Part shown: in pieces, positions 39,875 through 50,639 of the stretch
How positions within the stretch are numbered: position 1 is the stretch's first letter
Layout: each line of letters opens with the position of its first letter
Assembly: GCA_023213395.1 (NCBI GenBank)
Contig: CM041465.1
Span: 5,394,001-5,458,000, forward strand
Length of the DNA: 64,000 nucleotides
Direction of reading: 5' to 3'
Source: Cycas panzhihuaensis
Taxonomy: Eukaryota > Cycadophyta
Made by a program: the position numbers and the translations under genes
The notes under the pieces: generated by a model
The model's input: the letters and a program-made list of their open reading frames with translations, nothing else
Database searches by the model: none
Told to the model about the DNA's origin: nothing

Positions 39875-41990
39875 TCACTCTAAACTAAAGATTTCTACTC
39901 CATAGATTTGTCACTTTGGTTGTGAAAAGTTTTATTAGTTTTATTTTATAGTTTTTTCTTTGTATTTTTCATGCTACTTATTATTGATTTTATACCATAT
40001 GAGTTTAGTTTCTGCTTGTAACAAATCTACATATTGTTAGTACATCTTTAATGATACTATATATTCAATACCACATCTTTCTTCATAAATTTTATGGTGT
40101 ATCATAAATATCTTTATTTATTTAGTAGTATCACATCCTTCATACCATGTATTTTATAGTCTATTTTGATAGTATCCTTTCTACCATGTTGTAGGTATGT
40201 TAATATTTTTAATGGTATGATTATTTTACTTTCATATTTATCTTAGTTTTATTTTTTATCCTTGGGATTACTTAATTCACTTATTACTTATTTTTTGTTA
40301 TTTAAATTCTGTTAGTTTCTTCTTGAATTCTCTCATTTCAGGTTGTTAGTGTTCCTTTCATTTTATTTCCTTATTTTTATTTCACTAGAGGATTAAGTGG
40401 TTGCCACCAAAGAAAAAAAAAAAAAACTTATCCTTTATGTTGAATCATTGTTGTTTGCCCTTCATATTAGTTTGTATTAGTTTTCTCTAACATTTAATAG
40501 TTGCTTAGTAGTCTCTATGTAATATTTCTCTATAAGAAAGATGATAAAATAGAGTGACTTGATAAGAATGGAAGCATTTAATACATAATTCTTTATCAAA
40601 TGTCTAGACTAGGTTAGGTTTTCCTTATATTTATAATTTATTTATGCTTTATTTATTAATATGAAAAGAAAAATAATAAGATAATGATTGGTCAATTTAT
40701 TTTATGTGAATATACATAATAAAATTGATGTATATAAAGGTCCATTTTCTTAATTAAAAATCACATAGTAAATTTCACATAAATTATTATATCTCAAATA
40801 TAATAGGCAATTATATTCTCTCACAAACTTTCATCACCCATAGGAGCCTATTATTTGTATGGTAATTCCTTTATTTTCATTCTTGGGTCTTTCCTTAAGT
40901 ATTTCATTAAAGTTAAACAAGGCTGATTCCATAATTAACAAATATTTTTTGTTAACATATTGGGGATACGTTACCATGAATTACTCTTACTATTTCTTCT
41001 TGTTCCATTTTTAGAGTGTTTTCTTTTATAGTATAATTTTCTCATAGACTTGTGGACTACCTCATGAATTCACTTCTATTATAATGGAGGGTGAAGCTCT
41101 TCCTTTTGGCCCTTTAGAAGAGAACATCTTCATTAAAGAAATTCTCAAATAGGAGACTTCTCAACCTCAATTAACTAGTCCCGCTTCACAACAAATAATC
41201 ATATATTTTTCTCTTGTTTCACACCTTTTTAGAGAATCTAAAGCAAGACCATTTTTATATATTCTATTAATATAAAACATGCATAAAATTAAATTCATAC
41301 ATTTATAATAAATACCTCATGCTTTTGATTCACCATATATTCCTCACATGTGAATACCCCATCTAATGTAAAACATTATATCTACTGCAGGTTTTGTTCC
41401 CTTTTTAACTCAATCTATAAGTCATTAATAATTTACTACAATGTCCCAACTTCTAGGTGCCTAAGATTTAAATTTTGTTTTACTTTCTTCCCTTATTGGC
41501 TCTCATACATCAATTGGTACTATTTCACAATCTACTCTTCCACCATTGTCATAAGTAATATTATAAATTCCATAATCAACAACTCCATAACAAACTTCAT
41601 CCCAAGTTTCTATTTTAAATTCCTTTAATATAACTCAATATATATAATCACTCAATAATCCTAATCAAGATGCTAATATTCAAGCTAGAAATTTGGATAT
41701 ATTAAAGTCCTTATCTTAGTTATAAAGGTCTTGGACAAATAAGCATAAATTTAAGTATGTTTATCTTATAAATTATACCCTCGTCTAAAGCTACATAATC
41801 ATTATAAGCTTAATATATAATATTATAAAATATTATGGGGGCATCTAGTCTTTAAGCATCTACCTTTAAACAAGTTATTCTCCCACATTCTCACTAAATA
41901 TAAATTTAAGTTAGTCATATATATATATATATCTACCCAACTAAATCTATCTTTGAACACCTCCTTATAAGTGAGAGCGCACAAGATAGA
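39874..41990. other. AT-rich sequence without recognisable genes
   Basis: No conserved domain, PBS, polypurine tract or RNA gene is visible. A 92-codon plus-strand frame at 41350-41628 is rich in Ser, Phe and Tyr and looks like chance. Its right end grades into what I interpret as the LTR of copia C. Confidence 0.45.
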
Positions 41991-42172
41991 GTATGTTAAT
42001 ATACATTAATCTATAGTCGAAACATTGTAACAAATCTCCAATAATTAATGGTAGTATTGACAGACACATACGTGGTACATCTAGAATATTTATAGATGTG
42101 GGGAGGCAAGAGTCTATTTCTACCCAACCATTAGTCCAATAATTAAAAAATAATAAATTAAAGCACAAACTT
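41991..42172 (-). mobile_element. Copia C 3' LTR, distal part (left boundary uncertain)
   Basis: Removing copia B and one copy of its target-site duplication joins 42172 to 50475. The joined sequence ends at 50586 with TTCTAACA next to a polypurine complement, so the part to the left of 42173 should belong to the same LTR. A TATA-like CTATAAATA on the minus strand at about 42088-42096 fits a U3/R position. The outer end could not be fixed because the 5' LTR of copia C was not found. Confidence 0.5.
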
Positions 42173-42508
42173 TGATGGAGTCGGAGGAGCAGAGCAGGAC
42201 ATCACGATGTTCTCATCTTGAGTACAACGGCAATTTCCAATAGAGTGGTGGTGTTAATAAACACCAGAGAGGTATTCTCAACTCTTAAATAGAGAATTCA
42301 GGGAGGCGTTGGGCGCCATCACCATAGCTGCACAACAATTAAGGTTAGTTTAAAAAAATATTAAAAATAAATAACGGTGATACGTACCTCACATGAGTGG
42401 TCGGTCCAAGTGGCTATTGAACGACTCAAGGTGCCCTAGGGGCCCTCAAAGGCGGCTTTGAGGGGCCCTAAGTGCTCTAGTGCACGAACATTGGGATTAT
42501 TCCCAACA
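42173..42508 (-). mobile_element. Copia B 3' LTR
   Basis: The plus strand reads TGATGGAG to TTCCCAACA. TTCTCCCCCATAAG (42509-42522) is the complement of the polypurine tract. A TATA-like element (CTATTTAAGAG on the minus strand, about 42282-42292) marks the likely promoter. Confidence 0.93.
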
Positions 42509-44236
42509 TTCTCCCCCATAAGCCCAATGTGTATGACTCCTAAATCATCTCTGAATTTCTCAAACTTGATTTTTCCCAAGGCCTTTGTAAAATATCCCTT
42601 TGTTTGATCTTGATTGCTACAATAAGTCAACTCTATCTCTTCTGCTTGTACAAGTTCCCAAATAAAGTGGTATTGAGTTTCAATGTGCTTTGTTCTGCCG
42701 TGGAATACTGGATTTTTTATCATTTGAATAGCACTCTGATTATTACACCAAATTTTAGTGGGACCTTACTATTTAATTTGAAAGTCCTGTAAGAGTCTTC
42801 TTAACCAGATTGATTCACAGGCTCCTAATACTGCGGCTTTATATTCTGCTTTAGCTGTGGATAAGGAAACGGTATTTTATTTCTTTGTACTCCAAGCTAC
42901 CGCTGCTGATCCCATACTAAATGCATAACCGGAAGTAGATTTTCTATCACCAATATCACCAAATTTAATCAATCAGATAACCGCTTAATCGAAACTCCTG
43001 ATATAGGTTTGTAGTATAATCCAAAGTCTGAAGTCCCTTTAAGGTATCTGAGGATTCTTTTAGTAGCTTGCCAATGAGATGTCTTTGGGTCCTGCATAAA
43101 TCTAGATACAACACTTACATAATATGTTATATCAGGTCGAGTAGAGGTTAAATAAAGTAGGCTACCAATCAATTATCTATAGTGAGTGGGATCAACTGAG
43201 GTTGAGTCATCTGTCTTAGAGAGTTTAATTCCAATTTCACCGGTATTGATAATGGTTTCTGCTTTGTCATATTAAATCTTTGTAGAAGGTCTAATATATA
43301 TTTACGTTGAGAGATAAATATTCCTTGTTTATCTTGCCACACTTCCAATCCTAGGAAGTAGTGCATAAGACCTAAGTCTGTCATTTCGAATTCCTTACAC
43401 ATAGCTTCTTTAAATTGACTTAAAAGTTGGGGGTCATTTCTGGTATAAATTAAGTCGTCTACGTAAAGTCCTACGATCAATATCGAATTTCCTTTAATTT
43501 TGGTATATAGGTTTGGATCTGCTTGAGATCTTTCAAACCCTTGATCTTTAAGATATGTGTCTATACAGGAATACCAAGCCCTAGGTGCTTGTTTTAGACC
43601 ATATAATGCTTTCTTTAACTTGTACACTTTGTTTTCTTCCCCCCTGACTTCAAAACCGAGGGGTTGAGAGACATAGATATCTTCTTGGATATAACCATTT
43701 AAGAAAGCACTTTTTACATCTATTTGATAAATAGGCCAACCCATTTGGGCGGCTAAACTTGTTATCATGCGAACTGACTCCATCCTAGCAACTGGGGCAA
43801 ATGTTTCAGTATAGTCCATGCCTTCTCTTTGGGCATATCCTTTGGCAACTAAACGAGCTTTATATTTATCAATTGATCCATCAGAGTGGAACTTAGTCTT
43901 ATAAACCCATTTGGTTCCAATGGCTTTCTTTCTTGGTGGTAAGTCTACAAGTTCCCAAGTGTCATTTTTAACGATAGATTTATATTCCTCTTGCATGGCT
44001 TTTGCCAAAGACTCATGTTGATTAGCCTCACCAAAGGTTTGAGGCTCATGACTTTCAAGTAACTTACTCATTAGAGTAAAGTTAACTTTGTGTGAACGTG
44101 TAGATCTTCGATTGTTATCCAATATATTTCCTAAGTCATGATTGCGTTGAACCCATTTGGGTAGAGGTTGTGATGGTGGTTGAGGTGATGTTGTTTCCCT
44201 AGTAGTTTCTGGAGAGTTTCTCCACATAGGAGGCAC
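42436..44236 (-). pseudogene. Copia B reverse transcriptase and RNase H
   Basis: A 355-codon open segment (44236-43169) holds nearly the whole [94 protein letters not shown], and the intact catalytic YVDDLIY (about 43450-43466). A frameshift at about 43170 separates [20 protein letters not shown] with the RNase H start (43172-42969). The RNase H core is damaged between 42960 and 42730. The C-terminus resumes with GRTKHIETQYHFI and YFTKALGKIKFEKFRDDLG, and reads through into the LTR. This is the best preserved polymerase of the window. Confidence 0.9.
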
Positions 44237-44339
44237 ATATTTGGATGTATTTGATGCATTAAACTTAATAGTAGTGTCCTTTTGTTGTTCGTGATTATTT
44301 TGATAGTAGGTGTCTTCTTGAAATTTGACATCCCTACTT

Positions 44340-45242
44340 AGTATAACTTTTCAGGATTTGGGATCATAAACTTTGTAAGATTTTGATGATTCACTATATC
44401 CAATAAAGATACATTTTACACTATGATCATCTAATTTGGTTCTTCTTTGGTCATGGACGTGGGCATAGGTTAAACAGCCAAATACCTTAAGGTGACGAAT
44501 ACTAGGTTTATAACCTGTCCATGCTTCTTCCGTGTCTTCCCCTAAGCGCTTTTATGGAACATCGATTAAGTAAGTAGGCTGCGGTATGGGTGCTTGACCC
44601 AAAATTCATGGCCTAAGTTTTTATCTTTAAGCATACAACGTGCCATTTCTACGATAGTTCTATTTTTCCTTTCAGCTACACCATTTTGTTGTTTGGTGTA
44701 GGGGTTGGTATGTTGTCGCCTAATCCCATGTTGGATACAGTAATCTTTGAAGATATTAGAGGTAAATTCTCCCCCATTATCTGATCTTAAGGAGAGGATA
44801 TGATATCCACTTTGTCGCTCAACGAAGGTTTTGAAGTCAACAAAGTGGTCAAAAGCATCAGATTTGTATTTGAAAAAGAACACCCAAGTCTTTCTTGTAA
44901 AGTCATCAATAAATGTAAGGAAATATTTGGCACACCCGAAGGGAGTGGCCATTGGGCCACAAATATCTGTATATCTGAGATGAAGAGGCGGATGCGATGG
45001 CTAAAGTCTGAAAAACTTTCTCTATGATGTTTTCCAAGAAGGCATCCCTCACACAACTCTTTGTTAACATCAATAGGGGGTAAGCCATTAACCATATCTA
45101 ATCTTTTCATAAGGGCTAAACTGGTATAATTAAGGTGACCAAAACGTCGATGCCATAGGTCACTATCTATAGTAGTTGTGGTTCTAAGGGCATATGTATC
45201 TGAGGGGGTGATAGTAAGTTTAAATAAACGATCTTTAGTCAT
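44340..45242 (-). pseudogene. Copia B GAG-pre-integrase and integrase
   Basis: The zinc domain LWHRRFGHLNYTSLALMKRL...LCEGCLLGKHHRESF has both His and both Cys. A frame change at about 45000 leads into the core (44952-44566), with FIDDFTRKTWVF, LSLRSDNGGEFTSN and QQNGVAERKNRTIVEMARC. All three acidic catalytic residues (D, D, E) are therefore preserved. The C-terminal part after KHPYRSLLT is out of frame and has lost a few codons near 44560. The PKS.K.I.SRDVKF block at about 44310-44370 marks the end. It would insert element cDNA. Confidence 0.88.
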
Positions 45243-45660
45243 GATACCCCTAACAACAATAGCTTCATTTTGTCGTTTGTCTTTAATGACACATTCAAGT
45301 TATCAAAAATTATTTTATAATCTTGTCCCATCATTTGTCCTACCGATAGTAAGTTTTTCCTTAAAGCAGGGACATATAAAACATCATTTAAATATTTATA
45401 TTCACCACTATCAGTCAATAAGGCAATGTTACCTTTTCCAATCGATTGGTGAGAAGTGTTGTCTCCAAACATAATAGACCCTTTCTTATTTGTATCCAAA
45501 GTTTGAAATAATTGTTCTTTATGGGTCATGTGGGTGGAACACCCGGAATCAATGTACCAACTATTGTCATCTTCTTCTAGGGCTGAAAAACTAGATAGAA
45601 ATAACCTATTGTTGATTTTAGATTCTGATGTATTTGACACATGTCCTCTAGGGGGTGGTC
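45239..45660 (-). pseudogene. Copia B aspartic protease region
   Basis: An open 133-codon segment contains NSWYIDSGCSTHMTHKEQLF with an intact Asp-Ser-Gly active site (codons at about 45542-45550), then SIMFGDNTSHQSIGKG, YLNDVLYVPALRKNLLSVGQ and a MMGQDYKIIFD block that leads into the integrase. This is the typical copia layout. Of the three copia proteases in the window it is the only one with a complete active-site triplet. Confidence 0.85.
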
Positions 45661-46741
45661 CATGTTTTGAAAAACACTTATCTTCAGTGTGACCATTTCT
45701 ACGACAATAAGTGCAATATTGTTGATCTCTTTTTCCATAACTAAGATTTTGAGTCCTTGGTGGAGAGTGATCAAAGTTGAGAGGTCTCCCCCTTTCCTTA
45801 TAGAATTGAGTATGATTATTTCTTGGTTGGTCACTATAGTTTTGAGGTGTTCTAGAAGGTTGTGGGTTCCCATGACAGTGTGGACAACAAGAATGATTTT
45901 CAACTTGTCTTCGTTGGTTAGGGTTTCTTTGAGTGTTCGAATGTCTTGGAGAGTTTTCATGTTGTGGGGGTCATCCTTGTCTATTATGAGGAGCTTGGTA
46001 TCGTGGAGGATTTTGTCTAAGTTCATTTCTAGGGTTTTCATCTTTTCTCCTTAAAGGAGATGCGTTTTGTTTTGAGGTGCCATCTTGAGGGTTAGGTTGA
46101 ATATTGGCCTTTGTAGCAAAGGCATGTTCTAAAGTTTCATTGGCAGCTTGTTGCTCTTCTATGGACAAGAGCATAGTAGTAAGTTGTTCTATTTTGAGTG
46201 TACTTAGGTCTTTAGATACACTAATACTAGTAGCTACCATTTCAAAGCGTCTAACCGCTCCTACACATCAAAGGATTCATTCAACTACTCTTTGTTCGGT
46301 TAAGGTATCCCCAAGGGACCTCATTTGGTTAACTATATCTTGAATCTTGGTCATAAATTCAGTTATTGATTCATGAGGCATCATACGTAAATTTTCGAAC
46401 TTACTTCTTAAGTTTTGTAGTTTAGAGGACGCGGCCCCTTCGTATATAAGCTGTAAAGTATCCCAAACCTCTTTGGACTTAATGGATTCACTAACTCGTG
46501 GGAAAACATGATCTTCCAAAGCGCAAAAAATAAGGGTTAAGGCTTCATTATCTTTTTTGATATTTTCTTTGTATGTAGCTTTTTCAGTATCAGTTGGATT
46601 TGATCCTAAGTCATTGTAACCATTTCTCACTATATCCCACATTTCATTTGCTATGAGGATGGGCCTCATCCTCCTACTCCAGTTAAGAAAATTATTTCCA
46701 TCAAATTTAGGAATAATCATATTCCCAAAACTAGACATCAT
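45577..46741 (-). pseudogene. Copia B gag with zinc knuckle
   Basis: Gag starts at 46741 (MMSSFGNMIIPKFDGNNFLNW), and the first 154 codons are open, including ALTLIFCALEDHVFPRVSES and EVWDTLQLIYEGAASSKLQN. Two nearby TGA codons at about 46263-46275, in a context where CGA is expected, then stop it. The middle part is open again (46240-45971), is rich in Asn, Gln and Pro, and ends at another TGA. The zinc knuckle CTYCRRNGHTEDKC (C-X2-C-X4-H-X4-C) at about 45670-45712 is complete. Gag would form the particle and bind element RNA. Confidence 0.87.
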
Positions 46742-49700
46742 TTTAAATTAGAGTTGTATAAAATGTGATAAATGCAATAACAAAAAATATTTGAATGTAA
46801 AAAATTTGAAAGAACTTAAATGAAAGAAATGATTTCCAAATATATATCCCAAGGTTTTCAAAAGTTTGAACAAATGAACTAGGACCTAGAAAGGCTACTA
46901 GGCTCTAAGTTTATGTTTCTCCTGGGGTAACCTTCGGTTGCTATTATTCGATGGCGCACCACGGATGGCAAACAGGGACCCTTTATCTGCGACGAGCGCC
47001 AGGCTCTATATACCTCAAGATGCGAAGAAGGCTTTGACACCCCCCTGAATTGTTGGTCCACCTACGTCGGATTTATACCTAACGACAGATCTAGCGGTGA
47101 AGGTTCTCGAACCAAAGGCACTCACCCTCTCCAGGTCTAGCCTTGGTCTCCAAACACCATAAAATGAAAAGGTTACGCACCTCACTGCCAATCGTATACA
47201 CCTGATAGCTAATGGTTGTCCTCATCCAATATGAGTAGGCTGATTAGCATGTGCGGGTGGTAACCGGGGTCCTAACTGCAGATTTGCAAAATTTGGAAAA
47301 AAAGTGTGGTTCAATTCAGGATTATCTTATTTAATGTGAAAACTAATCTATTTAGCAATGTGGTCTTGCTTAGAAAAAGAAAATTTCTTTTGATAATAGA
47401 AAAAAAATGCTCTAAGCAAGATGAAATGAAAACTTTTACAAAAACTCTTTTTGTCTTTTTTCAAAAAAATAATATCCTTCAAACAAATATAATATGCCTT
47501 TGAAAAGAAATGTAATTTTCCTTTTATAAGTGCAAGAAAGATGATATTTTTCAACAACTTTGATACACTTTTAAAGTAAAACGATCAATAAGAAAGTAAT
47601 GATGCTTAAAACTTTTCACTTATGCAAGATTTGAAATAAACTTTTGAGAATAAATAGTTTTCAAATAGATGCCAATTTCTCAAATGAATAATAAATCTTC
47701 AATGTAAAAAAAATCCTTTTTATATAAGAACAACTTTTATATATTGCCTTATAAACAAATGCTTGTTCAAAATAATGTAAAGTTCTTATAGAAAGATCAA
47801 GCAGAAACTTGAGTAAACAAGGAAATATGAACTAGAATTTTCTTTACAATTTTTGAAAGAAGACAAGCTTGTTAGGATGTATATATATACTTAACTTTAA
47901 CAGATTGAAAACTATATTGAATGAGGTTAGAATAGCTTAAAATTTTATCAATATGTAGATTGCTGAGATGTGAATCCAATAAAATAAACGGTTTTGAAAA
48001 TGGATACCAATAAATCACGTTTTGAATGAGGCAAAGGAATGGACCTCCTTATGGAGCCTAACAGGAGCAGGGTAGGCAAAAATTGCATAAAAATACTAAT
48101 TAATCTTTAGAGAAAGTTGAACAAATGATCAAATATTATTGATGAAGTAATTAATATTCTGCCAATTAAAAAATTGAAAAATATATTAAACAGGTGTAAA
48201 AAAAATAGATTTAGGCCAATAGAATACCTCAACTTTAGCTGATTTGAAATATAAGAAAAATGTGTCAAAATATATGGAAAAATATATCACAATGAAGAGA
48301 AATGAGTCAGCTTCCCAAACGGTGAAAAAAATGAAATCTGATAAAAATTGCAAAAGTTATAGTGAAAAATGTAACAAGTGTCTTTGTGGAGAATGTTCAA
48401 GAAACAGGCAAAAACAACTAAATTTCTTATTTTACCGATTAAAATATTAGTGAAAGTGAACTCAAAGAATTAAAATAAAAAATGGGCATTAAAGTCTATA
48501 TGACGTAGATCACTATAGAAAAAATTCAGACACAAAACAGTTTACCAGAAATAAATGACAGCTAGTTCTAAAACCGATTTTATTAAAAATGTAAAAAATG
48601 CTAAAATTTCGAAAGTCCAATATTAAAAAGGTCGAAACAAGGTCAAATGGGCACCAAATTGGTCTTATGACTAGTCGAAATCGGTCTACGGAAAATTTCT
48701 GATCTATTGGAATAGGTTTCGTCTGAAACCGATGAGCCAAATAGAAGTTATGGCCCCAAACGCGCCAATAACCCTATGGAAAAATAAAATTAAAAAAAAA
48801 ATAAAGTTTAAAAATGAAAAACACTTATTAAAAAAGTGTCTGAAGATGGACTGCGCTGGGATTGAACCCAAGACCCGGTCGGATATGAAAACCTCCGATC
48901 TTAGGGAGGGTGAACTCGCTCGTCGAGTTAAAAAATACAACTTAATACTTTTAAAACAAAAACTGTCACAATGAAAGGGACGCGCAATAATAATGCGCAA
49001 ATATATGAACTGAATAAGCCAACTTAATGTAATAAATAAATAATATATATAAGACGCACTCAAATATTCAAACATAGGCGTAAGTCAACCGAGTGCACAA
49101 TAAATGAATGAACAATACGGATCAAATATCGCAAAGCGCATTCAAACGCAAAAAATAATATTCAAACATAGGCGTAGGTTAGACGAGGATGGAGAGTATT
49201 CAAATACACGGATCGGATCGCAAAGCTTGGCAGGACGAGGCGCAAAGCTCGAGATGAGGACGGAGCAAAATATAGGCTGCGCGCCGATGGCGCTACGACG
49301 AGGACGGAGACACAGGCGGGTGAGGGGCGTCCGCAAAGCTTGGCTGGATGAGGCGCAAAGCTCGAGACTGCGCGCCGATGGCACTACGACGAGGACGGAG
49401 ACACATGCGGGCGAGGGGCATCCGCAAAGCTTGGCTGGACGAGGCGCAAAACTCGAGACTGCGCGCCGATGGTGCTATGACGAGGACAGAGATACAAAGT
49501 GCGAGGCGCCCGAGAGACGGAGAGGCGAGGGGCACGGATGTAGAGTGCAGGGCGATGGGCTATGCCGAGACGGTTCCGGACAGCGCAACGAAGGGCACTA
49601 TGCAGAGGTGTAGGCGAGACGCGAGACGGAGCGAAGACAGTAAATGTAAATATGGAAACGGAAACAGGTATGCACGGAGGCGAACATGCCAAAGAGACAA

Positions 49701-50118
49701 CGCAGGAGCACAGAGATGCAAGGAAGCAGGGGAGCTAGCTCGGTTGATGGATGTAACAAACGGCTATATATATGTTTGTAAAGAGATGTACAAATTGTAA
49801 AAATTAATCCAGTACACAAACTATAAATCTATCAAGTGCATATATATTCAAGTGCATATATATCAGAGATCAAAAGGAGCAAATAAGAGGCATATATCAA
49901 AAATATTTATAAAAAATAAAAAATGAAACGAAGAACCTAGTTTCCATATGGAGAGCAAACTTCCGAGCGGGAGATCTTTCTTCACAGTGGATGGAATCCA
50001 GATCCGTCTTCTCTAGCGGATAGGTGAGCTTGCCAGAATCTCAACGAGCAGTCATATAGATATGTTTCGCCAGACGATTGAGCAACTAAAACCAGAAAAT
50101 AGACAATGGTGTCACCGT
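46742..50118 (-). other. Copia B 5' leader (3.4 kb)
   Basis: This is the untranslated stretch between PBS and gag, unusually long for a copia element. The gag-proximal 300 bp has counterparts in copia C (CTAGGCTCT..GTTTATG, CCTTYGGTTGCTAT). The middle (47300-48250) is AT-rich, 48600-48780 contains CGAAA/GGTC-type direct repeats, and 49100-49700 is strongly GC-rich with tandem repeats. It carries no recognised protein. It could contain further nested insertions, but I see no boundaries. Confidence 0.55.
49205..49510. repeat. GC-rich 91-113-bp tandem repeat in the copia B leader
   Basis: A unit starting CAAAGCTTGG occurs at 49221, 49334 and 49425 (spacings 113 and 91 bp). Each contains GAGGCGCAAA(G/A)CTCGAGA, GCGCGCCGATGG and ACGACGAGGACGGAGA. 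It is the only strongly GC- and CpG-rich segment of the window. Open frames on both strands (up to 169 codons) are a by-product of the stop-poor composition. Confidence 0.8.
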
Positions 50119-50131
50119 GGCTCTGATACTA
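50119..50131 (-). other. Copia B primer-binding site
   Basis: The minus strand reads TAGTATCAGAGCC, one transition from the initiator Met-tRNA complement. Two bases separate it from the LTR at 50134. Confidence 0.8.
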
Positions 50132-50133
50132 AA

Positions 50134-50469
50134 TGATAGAGCTGGAGGAGCAGAGCAGGACATCACGATGTTCTCATCTTGAGTACAACGGCAATTTCCA
50201 ATAGAGTGGCGGTGTTAATAAACACCAGGGAGGTATTCCCAACCCTTAAATAGAGAATTCGGGGAGGCGTCGGGCGCCATCACCCTAGCTGCACAACAAT
50301 TAAGGTTAGTTTGAAAAAATATTAAAAATAAATAACGGTGATACGTACCTCACATGAGTGGTCGGTCCAAGCGGCTATTGAACGGCTCAAGGTGCCCTAG
50401 GGGCCCTCAAAGGCAGCTTTGAGGGGCCTTAAGCGCTCTAGTGTACGAACATTGGGATTATTCCCAACA
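50134..50469 (-). mobile_element. Copia B 5' LTR
   Basis: It has the same length as the 3' LTR. The plus strand reads TGATAGAG to TTCCCAACA. AACTT follows as target-site duplication. Confidence 0.93.
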
Positions 50470-50586
50470 AACTTACCTTGTTATCTCAAAGAGATCTTGT
50501 GGTGGCTCGAAGACGATTGGTGGTGGCCCGTTGGTTCCCAAGGTCTAATTGCACATGCATTGAGCATAATGGATATTATTCTAACA
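50470..50586 (-). mobile_element. Copia C 3' LTR, proximal part
   Basis: On the minus strand this begins TGTTAGAATAATATCC, preceded by a polypurine tract (complement TCCTACCCCAC, 50587-50597). It is cut at 50470 by the insertion of copia B and continues at 42172. Confidence 0.75.
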
Positions 50587-50639
50587 TCCTACCCCACAAT
50601 TTCCATTATGTATAACTCTAAGTTTCTCTCTGAATTTAT

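Larger units (their letters stand above)
42173..50469 (-). mobile_element. Copia B: full-length Ty1/copia retrotransposon, 8.3 kb
   Basis: The element has 336-bp LTRs at 42173-42508 and 50134-50469 and a perfect 5-bp target-site duplication AACTT (42168-42172, 50470-50474). By my count the LTRs differ at 17 of 336 positions, 16 of them transitions, so it is the youngest datable LTR element here. The minus-strand order is LTR, PBS (50131 to 50119), 3.4 kb of leader, gag with zinc knuckle, protease, integrase, RT, RNase H, PPT and LTR. Reading frames are long (RT 355 codons) but broken at several places. It lies in the 3' LTR of copia C. Confidence 0.93.

Noticed and set aside
41350-41628. 92-codon frame rich in Ser, Phe and Tyr
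   Set aside because: Composition follows the AT-rich DNA, no domain, no splice or promoter context.
48840-48935. tRNA-like sequence on the minus strand (GGTTCAATCC B-box phrase in a GC-richer patch)
   Set aside because: The T-arm does not pair properly and no acceptor stem or clear A box could be found. At most it is a tRNA-derived scrap.
49104-49613. 169-codon plus-strand frame and overlapping frames on both strands
   Set aside because: The region is a GC-rich tandem repeat in the leader of copia B. Frames are open in several phases at once, have no recognisable domain and are antisense to the element.
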